Shown one piece after another: positions 1 through 9,238 of a stretch of DNA of 64,000 nt. Below the pieces are notes generated by a model, which was not told the DNA's origin, made no database searches, and saw nothing but the letters and a program-made list of their open reading frames with translations. Position 1 is the first letter of the stretch. Every line of letters begins with the position of its first letter. The position numbers were made by a program, and so were the translations under genes. The stretch lies in the NCBI GenBank assembly GCA_947650285.1, contig CANTFL010000873.1, positions 124,001 through 188,000 of the forward strand. The letters are read 5' to 3'. Source of the stretch: Hyaloperonospora brassicae. Taxonomy: Eukaryota; Oomycota; Peronosporomycetes; Peronosporales; Peronosporaceae.

Positions 1-2
1 TC

Positions 3-596
3 AAGTCCCGGCTCAGACAAACGTTTGAGCCGCCACGGGCTGAGTTCAGGGCTCGTTCAGAGCTCCTGAAACTCAAGCAGGGTAAGCGTGATGTGCACGC
101 TTACGCACAACATATACGACTCCTTGCGAGTAGTATAACTGCTAACCCAGTACATGAACACACGTTGATTACGGTGTTCATGCAAGGGCTCGCAGAAGGG
201 CCCGTCAGGAGTCACCTGTTCCTCCTTGAGCTGAATACGCTGGAAGATGCGATATCAGCCGCAGAACAGGAAGACTTTAGCATGAGACAGGCTCATGCTA
301 GCTCAAACTCTTATCGTCCACCGAGACGACAAGAGATCGGAGGTCCAGAACCAATGGACCTCTGCTATGTTGAGAGCGAGAGACCCCGCTCTTCAAACAA
401 CAAGCGATTGCAGAGGTGCAATCGCTGTCAGAAGTTAGGGCACTACGCATACGAGTGTAGTGCTCCACGCCCAGTACCAAACAGTACTGGGCGAAATGGA
501 CGACCTTTTGCCAGAAAGGGCAATGGGCGTGGGTCCAGCGCTGTTGCGAAGCCGCAACAGCGAGACGGACCATCAAAAAATGGTCGGGGTCAGTAG
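3..596 (+). CDS. gag: Gypsy gag, C-terminal part (copy 1)
   Basis: Capsid/nucleocapsid protein that packages element RNA into cytoplasmic virus-like particles. The reading frame is open from base 3, and the N-terminal half is cut off by the window edge. The visible part ends with a basic tail and one CCHC zinc knuckle (C-N-R-C-Q-K-L-G-H-Y-A-Y-E-C), which binds nucleic acid. The 167 residues from 93 onward equal the C-terminus of the full 384-residue gag at 12981-14135. The stop at 594-596 sits inside the first arm of a hairpin that follows a slippery heptamer, so a fraction of ribosomes could continue into protease in the -1 frame. Confidence 0.9.
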   Translation, partial: KSRLRQTFEPPRAEFRARSELLKLKQGKRDVHAYAQHIRLLASSITANPVHEHTLITVFMQGLAEGPVRSHLFLLELNTLEDAISAAEQEDFSMRQAHASSNSYRPPRRQEIGGPEPMDLCYVESERPRSSNNKRLQRCNRCQKLGHYAYECSAPRPVPNSTGRNGRPFARKGNGRGSSAVAKPQQRDGPSKNGRGQ

Positions 597-614
597 GGGC
601 GGAGCGCCCTACTG
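575..614 (+). promoter_or_regulatory. Putative -1 ribosomal frameshift signal, gag to pol (copy 1)
   Basis: The heptamer A AAA AAT lies at 575-581, with codon boundaries in the gag frame exactly as the X XXY YYZ rule requires. A 9-nt spacer (582-590) is followed by a hairpin at 591-614 with 8-bp arms CAGTAGGG and CCCTACTG. The -1 frame is open from the heptamer through the protease to 997. The same arrangement exists in copy 2. The architecture is seen directly; its function is inferred from retroviral and retrotransposon precedent. Confidence 0.65.
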
Positions 615-1561
615 ATCCAGCAACCTCAAGAGAATTTGCAAATCTCTTGACGAAAGTTGCTCCAGATACACAATCTTTGTGTGTCTCTGCACCTGGTGAT
701 GACGTTTCGCTCATCACCTTGAAGTTGGAAGCGACAAATGATTTGTCGCTTCGTGCCCTAGTAGACTGTGGGGCGTCGAACAACTTTGTTCGTCGCCAGT
801 CACTAGAGGGTCGTAGGCTCAAGTTCGTTGAGCGCGACATTCCCCTCACAAGGATGACGGTGCGCCTTGCAACAGGCGCATCGATAACCCTTGAGAAACG
901 TGTAGTAGGAATCCACTACACGTTAGAGGGCGAACAGTACGATGATGACTTCATCGTACTGGATCTGGATGACAATTTTGATGTCATCCTGGGATAACCT
1001 TGGCTCAGAAGGCACGATCCAAGGGTGAGCTGGCAGCATCGATCCGTGAAGACGCCTGCCGCTTGTTCATCAGATGGCCATCTGATGAACATCTTGGAGC
1101 GTCCACAAGCGTGTGGATGTTCTGCGAGTGAGTGCGATGGCCTCACTTGCGGTACGGTCGTTAGCACGACTGCACAAGATCACAGTGTAGTTGATCACTA
1201 CACTGTGGAGCAAGCTCCCGGCGGCTGTACAGAAGTACAGGCGGCGCCGACGGTCCACTAATCGAAGAAGTCGAGTGAACCGGGACATGGATGCATGCCT
1301 AGCGGGCAGCATCTTAGACAAAAGAAACCTGTTGCCCCCAAGGGGCAACATGGAAATCCTAGGTCGACTGGAGAGTCGACCGTAGAGGATCGGTGCCTGA
1401 CTGTGGTTGCACAGCCACAGTCGGAAGAAGTCGAGGGAATAAGTCCCCACGTACTTGAGGAAGGAATTCCTCAAGAGTCACTTGCTGAAGGATTAGGCCT
1501 TCAGCAACCTGTGGAAGAAAGTTCTGCAGGAAGTAACCGAGACGTTGAACGTCTTGGTTAA
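582..1561 (+). pseudogene. pol: Gypsy protease and pol N-terminal region (copy 1), interrupted
   Basis: Aspartic protease (retropepsin-like) that would cleave the Gag-Pol polyprotein. The active-site motif is L-V-D-C-G-A-S near 760-780, followed by the usual flap-like region and the V-I-L-G end at 984-994. An in-frame TAA follows at 995-997 and another at 1259-1261. Both are also present in copy 2. The same frame continues through both stops to 1561. A one-base insertion near 1520 and a second near 1590, both relative to copy 2, then move the RT into another frame. The region between protease and RT is a low-homology spacer. Confidence 0.8.
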
Positions 1562-1602
1562 TGACGGATCAAGTGTAGGCGCTTATACAGCTTGATCTGA
1601 TT

Positions 1603-3933
1603 GTGCCTCCGAAGTTAACTTCGGAGATAACTCAATTGCCAACGCTAGAACCGAAACGGTTCTTGCGTGATCTGCGTAGTGGCAAAGTCAAGCAGATCTG
1701 CATACTCGTCACAGAGGACGAGTATGTGACCGACATTCGGTCGGCAACAGTATTTGCTGAGAACGAACGGGTTCTCAGCAGCTCATCGATGGACGAAAGT
1801 GTCCTCGATGAGAAGACTCGGATTGAGCGATACGCGTCCCAATCCTGGGAGTCACTTCAGGCAAATCCTTTGTATAAGGATTTGATCGAATTCAGGGATG
1901 TGTTCCCTGAATCCGTACCTTGCGAGTTGCCTAAGGACAAAGACACTCGACACGAGATCGAGCTCAAACCGGGCTCGAAATACTGTGTCATGAAGCAGTG
2001 GCCACTGCCTCGTGAACAAGTACTAGCGATCGACAAGTTCTTTGCCGATCGCTTAGCAGCGGGCCATGTGAGGGAATCAACATCCCCTCACAGCTCTCCG
2101 ACCATCTGTGTGCGAAAGGCCACAGGAGGGTGGCGGGTAGTGCACGCATTCAACAAGTTGAATGCTGCAACGGTACCGGCTCAGACGCCGATACCGAGGA
2201 AGGACGTAATCATAGATGGTATGTCAAAGAGTACCATCTTTTCGTCCATGGATCTGATGGATGGATTCTATCAGATCCTGATGCGTGAACGGGACGTCCC
2301 GTTCACGGCAGTGAGTACCCCCAGCGGGATGCTGTGGGAGTGGCTAGTGATGCCACAGGGGCTGAGTAATGCCCCTGCAACATTCAACAGATGTGCAACA
2401 AATCTGTTGGGACCGGTGCGAGACTTCGCACCGAGTTACTTCGACGATGTGTTCGTCCATAGCCGGGCTATGGACGGAAAGACGGACGTTGAAGTCCACC
2501 GAACTCACGTTCTTCAGGTTCTTCAACTTATGCTTGCGCATAAGTTGTACGCCAACCTCAAGAAGTGTATATTCGCGGCGAGCGAAATACCACTTCTTGG
2601 GTGCATCGTGGGTAAACACGGCGTACGCCCTGATCCCGAAAAGATCAAGGCGATCACCGACTGGCCAGTGCCAGTCGATGTCAAGGGACTAAGGAAGTTC
2701 CTTGGTCTTGCGGCGTACTTGCACAAGTACTCGCGCAACTACGCCGAGATGACTGTTCATCTTTCTTGCTTGCTCAAGAAAAATGTCAAGTGGTCATGGA
2801 ACGCTGAGTGCCAGCGTTCCTTTGAAGGTATCAAGCAAAGCTTGATGCAATCGCCGATCTTGGCGATTGCAGATCAGGACAGACCATTTCATGTGGTCTG
2901 TGACGCCAGCGATTTCGCAATCGGCTGTGCGTTAATGCAGTTCGATGCAGATGGCGCGGAGCGCGTCATCTGTTATCAGTCGCGTCAGCTGCAAGCAGCT
3001 GAGCGTAATTACCCAGTGCATGACAAGGAACTCCTTGCCATGAAATACGCACTGGCTAAGTTTCGCGTCTATCTCTTGGGAGATAGACCGTTTGTTGTCT
3101 ACACGGACCATGCGTCATTACGCACGGCCGTAAACAGCCCACACCTCTCGCAAAGAATGGCGAGGTGGCTGTCTTTCTTCGCGGAGTATAACTTCTCCGT
3201 GGAGTATAAACCGGGACGACTCAATGTCGTCGCGGATGCGCTTTCGCGCCGGCCCGATTTCGAGCCGGACGCACAATCCAACAGTGAGGATAAGCCCACT
3301 GTTGCGACACTGTCAGTCAGTGTCCCGTCGTCAAGTTTACTTGACGACGTACGAAAGGCATACGCGGAAGATAAGGATCTTCTGCGATTGATGGATCATC
3401 TGGTGAATCCATCCAGTAAATCCATGAGGGATTTACCGGCTTTGTACCGATCCTCATCGGATCGGTATAGTACACGCAACGGATTGCTGTACTATACAGC
3501 TGTTGCCGACGACACGCCTCGTGTCGTCGTACCCGCTCATCATGATTTACGTTTGCGCATCATGTATGAGTGTCACGATGCCCCAACAAGCGGCCATCGT
3601 GGAAGGGAGAAGACTTACCTCACGGTAAGTCGTGACTTTTACTGGCCCCGCCAGTATCAGTTTGTTCGCAAGTACATACGTGCTTGCGAGGTTTGTCAAC
3701 AGGTGAAGCCTAGTCCTTCATCCCGTGCGCCATTGCAGCCTCTGCCTGTTCCGACAGAGTGCTGGCAGTCCGTTTCCATGGACTTCGTCTTCGGGTTTCC
3801 CGAAGACGCTCACAAGAATAATGGTATTCTTGTGTTTGTTGACCGATTCAGCAAGATGGTCCATCTTGCTGCTGTCCCTGAGTCCGATCAAGGCTCAAGG
3901 TTGTGCTCGTGTCTTTCTAGACACGGTCTTTAG
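1603..3933 (+). pseudogene. pol: Gypsy reverse transcriptase, RNase H and integrase N-terminus (copy 1)
   Basis: This 776-residue open stretch carries the RT fingers/palm (M-D-L-M-D-G-F-Y-Q-I, P-Q-G-L-S-N-A-P, catalytic Y-F-D-D near 2435), then RNase H (V-V-C-D-A-S-D-F-A-I-G near 2890; acidic E in K-E-L-L-A-M; T-D-H-A-S-L), then the integrase H2C2 zinc-binding region (H-D-A-P-T-S-G-H with paired C-E-V-C) and the first catalytic Asp (S-M-D-F). An extra C near 3880, relative to copy 2, shifts the frame and ends this stretch inside the integrase core. The stretch probably has no own start, because translation would come from the gag-pol polyprotein. Confidence 0.88.
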
Positions 3934-4330
3934 ACTCCACGGATTACCCCGTGAACTCGTATCCGACCGTGACCCTCGGTTCACGGCGGAATTTTGGCAA
4001 ACCGTGTTCCGTTCTCTCGGGACACGATTGAAGATGTCCACTTCTGACCATCCAGAAACAGATGGTCAGACGGAACGTGCGAGCCGTGTCCTCGAAGAGA
4101 TTCTTCGAGGATATGTCCACTCGTTTCCGAGTTGGAGCGAATTCCTACCCATGGTGGAATTCGCCATCAATAATTCGGTGCATGCTTCCACACAGCACAC
4201 ACCGTTTTACGTGAATGGCCTACGCCATCCACGTGTGCCCGCCCTTCTAGAGTGTGACTCTTGGATAAGGGGGAGGGACTCGCTCGAGCAAAAACCGTTT
4301 TGCCTCTTGCTCATCACGTGTCGACGCTAA
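3880..4330 (+). pseudogene. pol: Gypsy integrase catalytic core, C-terminal part (copy 1)
   Basis: After the frameshift near 3880 the integrase core continues in the next frame. The second catalytic Asp is in S-D-R-D-P-R-F and the catalytic Glu in D-G-Q-T-E-R-A. These are followed by the F-L-P-M-V-E-F-A-I-N-N-S segment typical of gypsy integrases. The frame ends at 4330, shortly after a point where copy 2 also changes frame. Joined to the preceding fragment this would be a whole integrase core; as it stands it is broken. Confidence 0.85.
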
Positions 4331-4516
4331 CGTCGTCACGTATGATGCCGATGTCGATCAAGTCGCCATCGATGAAGAAGACCACCTCAATAATAGCGGC
4401 GACGCTATTATTGACTCGGATGATGATGACGATGCTGGTCATATTCAGCATCGTCAACGATTATGTCCAGCGAGGAAGAAGACAACCTCGCTGAAGAAGA
4501 GAACAATCTCTGAGCA

Positions 4517-5494
4517 GTGCGCACGAAGCGCACTGAAAGACAAAACAAAGAGTCAGCAGAGAACTTCCTGCTGACTCGAGAGGAGGTAGTCCGTTTCGTT
4601 CAGGACTCCATCACGAATGCGGTGGACCGTCAGAAACGGAACGCAGACAAGAATGGAAGAGCAAATGTTCTTTTTTTTAAAGTTAACGACCTAGTACTAC
4701 TGTCTACGGTAAACCTACCTGGACATGCAGTCACTAGTGTCGGCAGTGGTAAACTACTGCCGAAATACATTGGGCCATTTCGAGTGTTGCATCGCAAGGG
4801 CAATGCATACACACTCGAATTGCCACGTAGGATGCGCACGCATCCTACGTTTTACGTGGGGAGGCTTAGGTCGTACTGTCAGTACGAGCCTTCTTCTTCC
4901 GATGAAGATAGCCCCCACGTTCAAGAACATCCATCAAGTTCTTGCGTTCGCGCTCCAGACGATCTGTCTGGTCGCGCAGATATGATACCTCGGTATTCAA
5001 CCGAGATATCTCCCCGCGAGCTGTCGCCAGCTCGCCGAATAGGGAGCGGACATCCCGCTCGACCTGAAGCTGCGCTGTGGCATAATCGGCGCGATCCCTC
5101 GCCCGATCAGCCTCGTGACCATTGCGGTTCTTCCGCACGGTATCGGTCAAAGCGTAGCGCCGGTCGCGCTCGTGCTTCAAGTCATCGCGCAATTCATCGA
5201 TTGCGCGATCCATCTCGTAAGGGTCGAGATGGTGAACCGAATCATCTAGAGGAGGTTTTTCCTCCTCCACCACATCCTTTGGTAAATTCTCACGGTGGTC
5301 AACGCTTTTTAGTGGAGCTTAATTTGAACCACCGTGATGATTCAGGATCAAGGACGAGCTACCTCGTCCAGTGGCGGGGGTATCCACCATCTTGGAACAG
5401 CTGGGAGCCCCGCTCTCAGATGTTGATGGACGTTGAAGGTCTCGTCCGCCAGTATGACGAGACTCATCCGATTGGTCCTGTGGCCCATCGGTAA
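4517..5494 (+). pseudogene. pol: Gypsy integrase C-terminal domain plus intact chromodomain (copy 1)
   Basis: The 325-residue frame begins in a Lys/Glu-rich stretch. It then has the GPY/F-like integrase C-terminal module (Y-I-G-P-F-R-V-L-H-R-K near 4770-4800), a Ser/Pro/Arg-rich linker of about 130 residues, and a chromodomain at about residues 268-320 ([17 protein letters not shown] near 5360-5410). Chromodomains of chromoviruses bind modified histone tails and bias integration toward heterochromatin. The linker is also covered on the minus strand by a coiled-coil ORF. The frame is disconnected from the integrase core by indels between 4330 and 4516. The chromodomain is readable here but frameshifted in copy 2. 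Confidence 0.85.
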
Positions 5495-6470
5495 ACACGC
5501 ACCCTAGGCGCTTGTAGACGGATTGCAAGTTTGCAATCGCGTCACGCATCTCAGACGAGATGTGTGCCCTTCCCCAGGGCGAATTTAGGGAGTACACATC
5601 CCTATGCGCACGCTGCGAGTTGTCAACACAACTCGCACAAGGGTCTCCCCATGTGAGGCAAGGAATGCCTGCCTCACTCGATAAACAATGCAACCGGTAC
5701 CTAGCACCGGTTGGCGTTCGCCGTTCGAACCTGAGGCGTGTTGCCTCAAGTTTCTTGAGCCACCCTTCTCGTCCAAAATTCTTGACATTTTGGACGAACG
5801 CGTTCCACGCAGCCAAAAGCGATGTTTTGTCACGCTTTTGGTTGCTGTTGTACCATCGATGTCTAAGGAAGACATCGAGATAAAAGTCTTCTTCAGCGCG
5901 AAAGTTCTTCGCGCTGGAGCTCAAGCAGTGAATCTCGGTTGCATCGAATAAGGGTATTCGATGGTGTTGGTGTGTCTCGTGAGACAGGCTATTGATGAGT
6001 TATTCGGGCAAACGTCACGGCTTCAACTCATCACGCTTCACAGTGGTACCCTTGTCGGTACCACGGCTCCCAGATTGACGACGGCTCGCGCCATCGTCAT
6101 CACGCTCGTGCGGAGACGCACGAGGCGGCGGTGGTGAAGAATAGAACTCATCACCCTGATCATCGTCATCACTGCCGAACAGACTGTGATGCAAATCACG
6201 AGTCCGTTCGTTCGGCAGTGGTCTTGGCGAATACTGAGGCGTCGCCGGTGAGCGAGACGCCTCTGGAGCATTGCCCGAGTCAGACACGTCTGACTCGCCA
6301 GAGTAGATGACCTCTACATCAGGGTCATCGTGCGCACGCGGTGTGATACCGCGTGCACCTGCAGCACCTGTTGCTGCAGGCGAAGAAGGGGCGGCAGACG
6401 ACGAAGCGTCTGCCGCAGAGGCTTGCACAGCACCAGGCTGTGTGGGTCTTGAGTCACCTCGCATAGACAT
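4866..6470 (-). pseudogene. Long antisense ORF of the gypsy element (copy 1), three in-frame stops
   Basis: I do not recognise this protein. On the minus strand one frame runs from an ATG at 6470 to a stop at 4866, about 535 codons. It is interrupted only by TGA at 6015-6017, TAA at 6000-6002 and TAA at 5319-5321. The N-terminal 150 residues are Ser/Ala/Pro-rich and acidic, and contain a SUMO-interaction-like motif (D-V-E-V-I-Y-S-G-E-S-D). The middle part has an aromatic/basic segment (F-Y-L-D-V-F-L-R-H-R-W-Y) and a Cys cluster (C-L-T-W-G-D-P-C-A-S-C). The last 130 residues form a charged heptad-rich coiled coil ending in a basic tail. From 5495 to 6601 no sense ORF competes with it. The start lies about 130 bp from the 3' LTR, which could supply an antisense promoter. 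Plant Ty3/gypsy elements with antisense ORFs are a precedent. Confidence 0.6.
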
Positions 6471-6588
6471 GTTAACTATGCGAGGTCAAGCGGAAAGTGA
6501 ATGGAACGGACCCAACAAGTGCTCCCTGTCCCAATGGTGGCCAACGGGTGGCCTCCATATTTTCGATAGTCACACGGTGACTATCATT

Positions 6589-6601
6589 TAACGGGGGGTG
6601 A
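6589..6601 (+). promoter_or_regulatory. Polypurine tract next to 3' LTR (copy 1)
   Basis: A purine-rich run with a G6 core, interrupted by single pyrimidines, lies directly before the LTR start at 6602. It is in the expected place for plus-strand DNA priming by RNase H-resistant RNA. Copy 2 has the same site with a longer G run. Confidence 0.55.
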
Positions 6602-6991
6602 TGTAACGGGGCAGCCCGTTACATGAAATTGTCACTTTAAGGAAAGTGACAATAAAGAATATAAAGATGGATATTCTTTAAACAATATCACCAAAGTGGT
6701 GATATTGAAGGGTCGACCAAAGGGTCTATTCATTGGTTGATATCATGATGATATCAACCCACCAATCGCCGCAAGACGCGCGCAATGAGTGGTGACGAGA
6801 CGTCACTATACATCCAGTTGTATTAGTATATTAAACTAAGTCAAACGAAGAGACAGTAGTTTAAAGACTTAATTATATTAATATAACAATTCTACTTTTA
6901 CCCTACCTAGGCTTCCTCGCTTGCCACGTGTACGTCCGTCGGGGCACCCAAAACCATTGCGTTAGGTTACGCAAGGGTGTGCCCCGTTACA
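6602..6991 (+). repeat. Gypsy 3' LTR (copy 1), 390 bp
   Basis: The LTR starts TGTAACGGGG and ends CCCCGTTACA, giving 10-bp terminal inverted repeats, and matches the copy 2 LTRs at 12546-12936 and 20141-20530. It differs from the copy 2 3' LTR at only about five positions. It contains a chain of hairpins: arms of 9 bp at 6602-6623, 11 bp at 6628-6653, 10 bp at 6653-6680, 11 bp at 6683-6707 and 12 bp at 6735-6759. The flank after it (CACCG) should be one copy of the 5-bp target duplication. Confidence 0.95.
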
Positions 6992-7834
6992 CACCGGCCA
7001 ACGAAGATGCTAAAGGATATGGCAAGTTGTGTCGATGGTCTGAATATTAAGAAGAATCGAAGCGCTGAAGATGGCATCAAGATCTGCGAAGGGTGCATCA
7101 TGGGCAGAGCGACCGTCAAGACATTTCCAAAGTCATCTTATGGAAAAATGAAGACCAAGGAAGTGTTGGAGTTGGTTCACAGTGATGTCATGGGACCTAT
7201 GGAAACGAAGTCGCAAGGAGGATCGAGATTCGTCGTGACTTTTATCGATGACTTTTCAAGATATGTAGTCGCATACTATATTGAGAACAAGTCGGAAGTG
7301 ACAGATCGCTTCGTCGAGTACAAGACGCTTATGGAGAACCAACTATCAAAGAAGATCAAGTGTATCAGGACGGACAACGGCTCGGAATACGTCAACAGAC
7401 GTTTCTCTGGTATGTGTGGCAAATTTGGTATAGTACACCATACGACAGTACCATATTTACCACAACAGAATGGGCTGGCCGAACGCATAAATCGGACACT
7501 GACTGAGCGGGCCAGAGGAATGATCAGTCATATGCAGGTGGACAAGGTTTGGTGGGCTGAGGCGATAAACACAGCAGTCTATGTGACTAACCGAGTTCCA
7601 TGTGCCAGCCAACCGTCTACAACTCCATTTGAGTTGATATTCGGCAAGAAACCCGACCTCTCTGAGATGTGCGTATTTGGGTCAAAGGGATATGTACATG
7701 TCGACAAGTCAAAGAGGACCAAGCTAACCAAAAAGGCAATTCGATGTATTATTCTTGGCTACTCGGACCACATCAAGGGGTTTCAAATATGGGATGAAGA
7801 TTCCAAGAGGGTGACATACACGAGATCGGCTTAA
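6992..7834 (+). pseudogene. pol: Copia integrase, 5'-truncated by gypsy insertion (copy 1)
   Basis: DDE-type integrase that would insert element cDNA. It retains the C-E-G-C end of the zinc-binding region and the core residues: D in H-S-D-V-M-G-P, D in R-T-D-N-G-S-E, and E in Q-Q-N-G-L-A-E-R-I. The C-terminal copia signature (F-G-K-K-P-D-L-S-E-M and the following V-F-G-S region) is also present. Seven or so residues differ from copy 2. The in-frame TAA at 7832-7834 is shared with copy 2 (32568-32570), and the same frame continues after it. Confidence 0.88.
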
Positions 7835-8575
7835 TTTGTTGAGCGACCACCACATCAGTACGTGCAACAATACGGCAGATCAAGTGACCAAGAATTTCGT
7901 GCCGTTTATGATGACGGCGTTGTTTCTATCGGATTGGAGCAGCCAAGAAACACGGAAGCCATGGACATAGAGATGGAGGACAGTCAAAGTGTTCAAGAAG
8001 AGAGTCACATTCAAGACAGGCGTACAACAACGATGGCTCTACTATTGAGACGCAGCGATGAGATGCATGAACACGTGGGATCTAATGATGACGACCCAAT
8101 GTTTGAAATTGATGATGTGACGATGATTGAAGAAGATCAAGAATCAGATGAAGAAGTGTCAAGGATAGGGCAGATGGTGGTACGACCAATTCGAAAAACA
8201 ATTGTTCAAGCATCGCAAGAAACCGCGATGGTTCCATTGTAATCGGTGCAACATGGACAATCTCAAGCGTTAGTGCCAGTGGGTGATGCAGATGAGGACT
8301 TTTATGACGGTTCAGAAGTGTGTCAAGATAAAGGCACAAAGAGACTGCGTATTGGGTATGAGCAAGCACGTGCAGCGTTCAAGACCCCAACGACATACGA
8401 AGAAGCCCTTAAGTCACCTCATCGGGATGATTGGTACAAGGCCATTCAAGCTGAGCTCAAGGCATTGAAGGAAAAGGACACCTGTACAGTTCAAACATAG
8501 CGTCCAAGTCAAAAGGTGATTGGATCCAAGTGGGTGTTCGCACTCAAACGAAACGAGCTCGTCGAAATTATTTGA
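7835..8575 (+). pseudogene. pol: Copia integrase-RT linker with stop codons (copy 1)
   Basis: The same frame continues after the TAA at 7832 as an acidic, low-complexity linker (many Asp/Glu/Ser), then reaches the start of the RT domain (Y-E-E-A-L-K-S-P-H and, further on, G-S-K-W-V-F-A-L-K). Stops are TAA at 8240-8242 (shared with copy 2), TAG at 8498-8500 (copy 1 only; copy 2 has Lys there) and TGA at 8573-8575 (shared). The linker between integrase and RT is typical of copia polyproteins and has no known catalytic role. Confidence 0.75.
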
Positions 8576-9238
8576 AACAAGGCACGTCTTGTAGCACTTG
8601 GCTATAGGCAGACGTATGGGGTTGATTACATGGAGACATATTCACCGGTGGCAAACCTCAACTCAATACGAGTGTTTTTGGCTATGTGTTGTCAAAAGGG
8701 GATGTTGATTCATCAATATGATGTCGACACTGCTTTTCTATATGGCATATTGGACGAAGAGGTATATGTATACCCTCCTCTTGGTGTTCGTGCAGAACGT
8801 GATCAACTGCTTAAGCTGAATCGAAGCCTGTATGGGTTAAATAAAGCAGCCGCAACATGGTACAAGACAATTTCGTGTGTATTTGTGGAGATGGGGTTCT
8901 CCTCTTGCGCATCAGACTCATGCATCTTTGTTAATGAGACCAACGGCTCGTGGATTTACGCAGCATTATATGTGGACGACCTTTTAATTGGGGCTGAATC
9001 GACTGCTGTGATGGAAGATGTGGCAACTCAACTATCAAGTCGATTTCAGTTGAAGATATTAGAGGGTGTTCGTTACGTTCTCGGCATCGAAGTCAAGTAC
9101 CTACGCGACGATCGACGTCTCAATATCAGTCAAGGATCGTGTATATCAAGATTGGTCAAGAAATTCAATCAAGTTGATGCAAAAGCGGTGTCAAATCCAA
9201 GTGTTGAAGGGCAAGATGGTCAAGATAGACAAAATTGA
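8576..9238 (+). pseudogene. pol: Copia reverse transcriptase (copy 1)
   Basis: Copia-type RT. The sequence runs through A-R-L-V-A-L-G-Y, D-Y-M-E-T-Y-S-P-V, the first catalytic Asp in Q-Y-D-V-D-T-A-F-L, and the Y-V-D-D box near 8969-8980. The 202 residues from 8630 are identical to copy 2. The frame ends at 9238. RT/RNase H homology continues in another frame from about 9215, so there is an ancient frameshift that copy 2 shares. Confidence 0.88.

Larger units (their letters stand above)
1..6991 (+). mobile_element. Ty3/gypsy chromovirus copy 1, 5'-truncated by window edge
   Basis: This is the 3' seven kilobases of an LTR retrotransposon that is nearly identical to copy 2 at 12546-20530 (base 1 here corresponds to base 13540 there). 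Gene order is gag end, protease, reverse transcriptase, RNase H, integrase, chromodomain, then 1.1 kb with only an antisense ORF, then the 3' LTR. The order RT-RNaseH-IN and the chromodomain place it among chromoviruses (Metaviridae-type elements). It carries at least three frameshifts not present in copy 2 (near 1520, 1590 and 3880). The right end abuts copia integrase sequence at 6992, so this element was inserted into a copia element. The left LTR lies outside the window. Confidence 0.93.

Noticed and set aside
298..849. 183-codon minus-strand frame opposite gag/protease (also 13837-14388)
   Set aside because: It lies fully opposite well-supported gag and protease. Palindrome-rich DNA makes the complementary strand unusually free of stops, so this is a shadow frame.
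1070..1474. 134-codon minus-strand frame opposite the pol spacer (also 14609-15013)
   Set aside because: Same reason as above: no start context, no motif, and explained by the hairpin-rich sequence.
403..6759. Reading the many gypsy hairpins as a CRISPR array or transcription terminators
   Set aside because: The hairpins differ in sequence from one another, lie inside coding sequence, and have no constant repeat-spacer pattern or U-tract.
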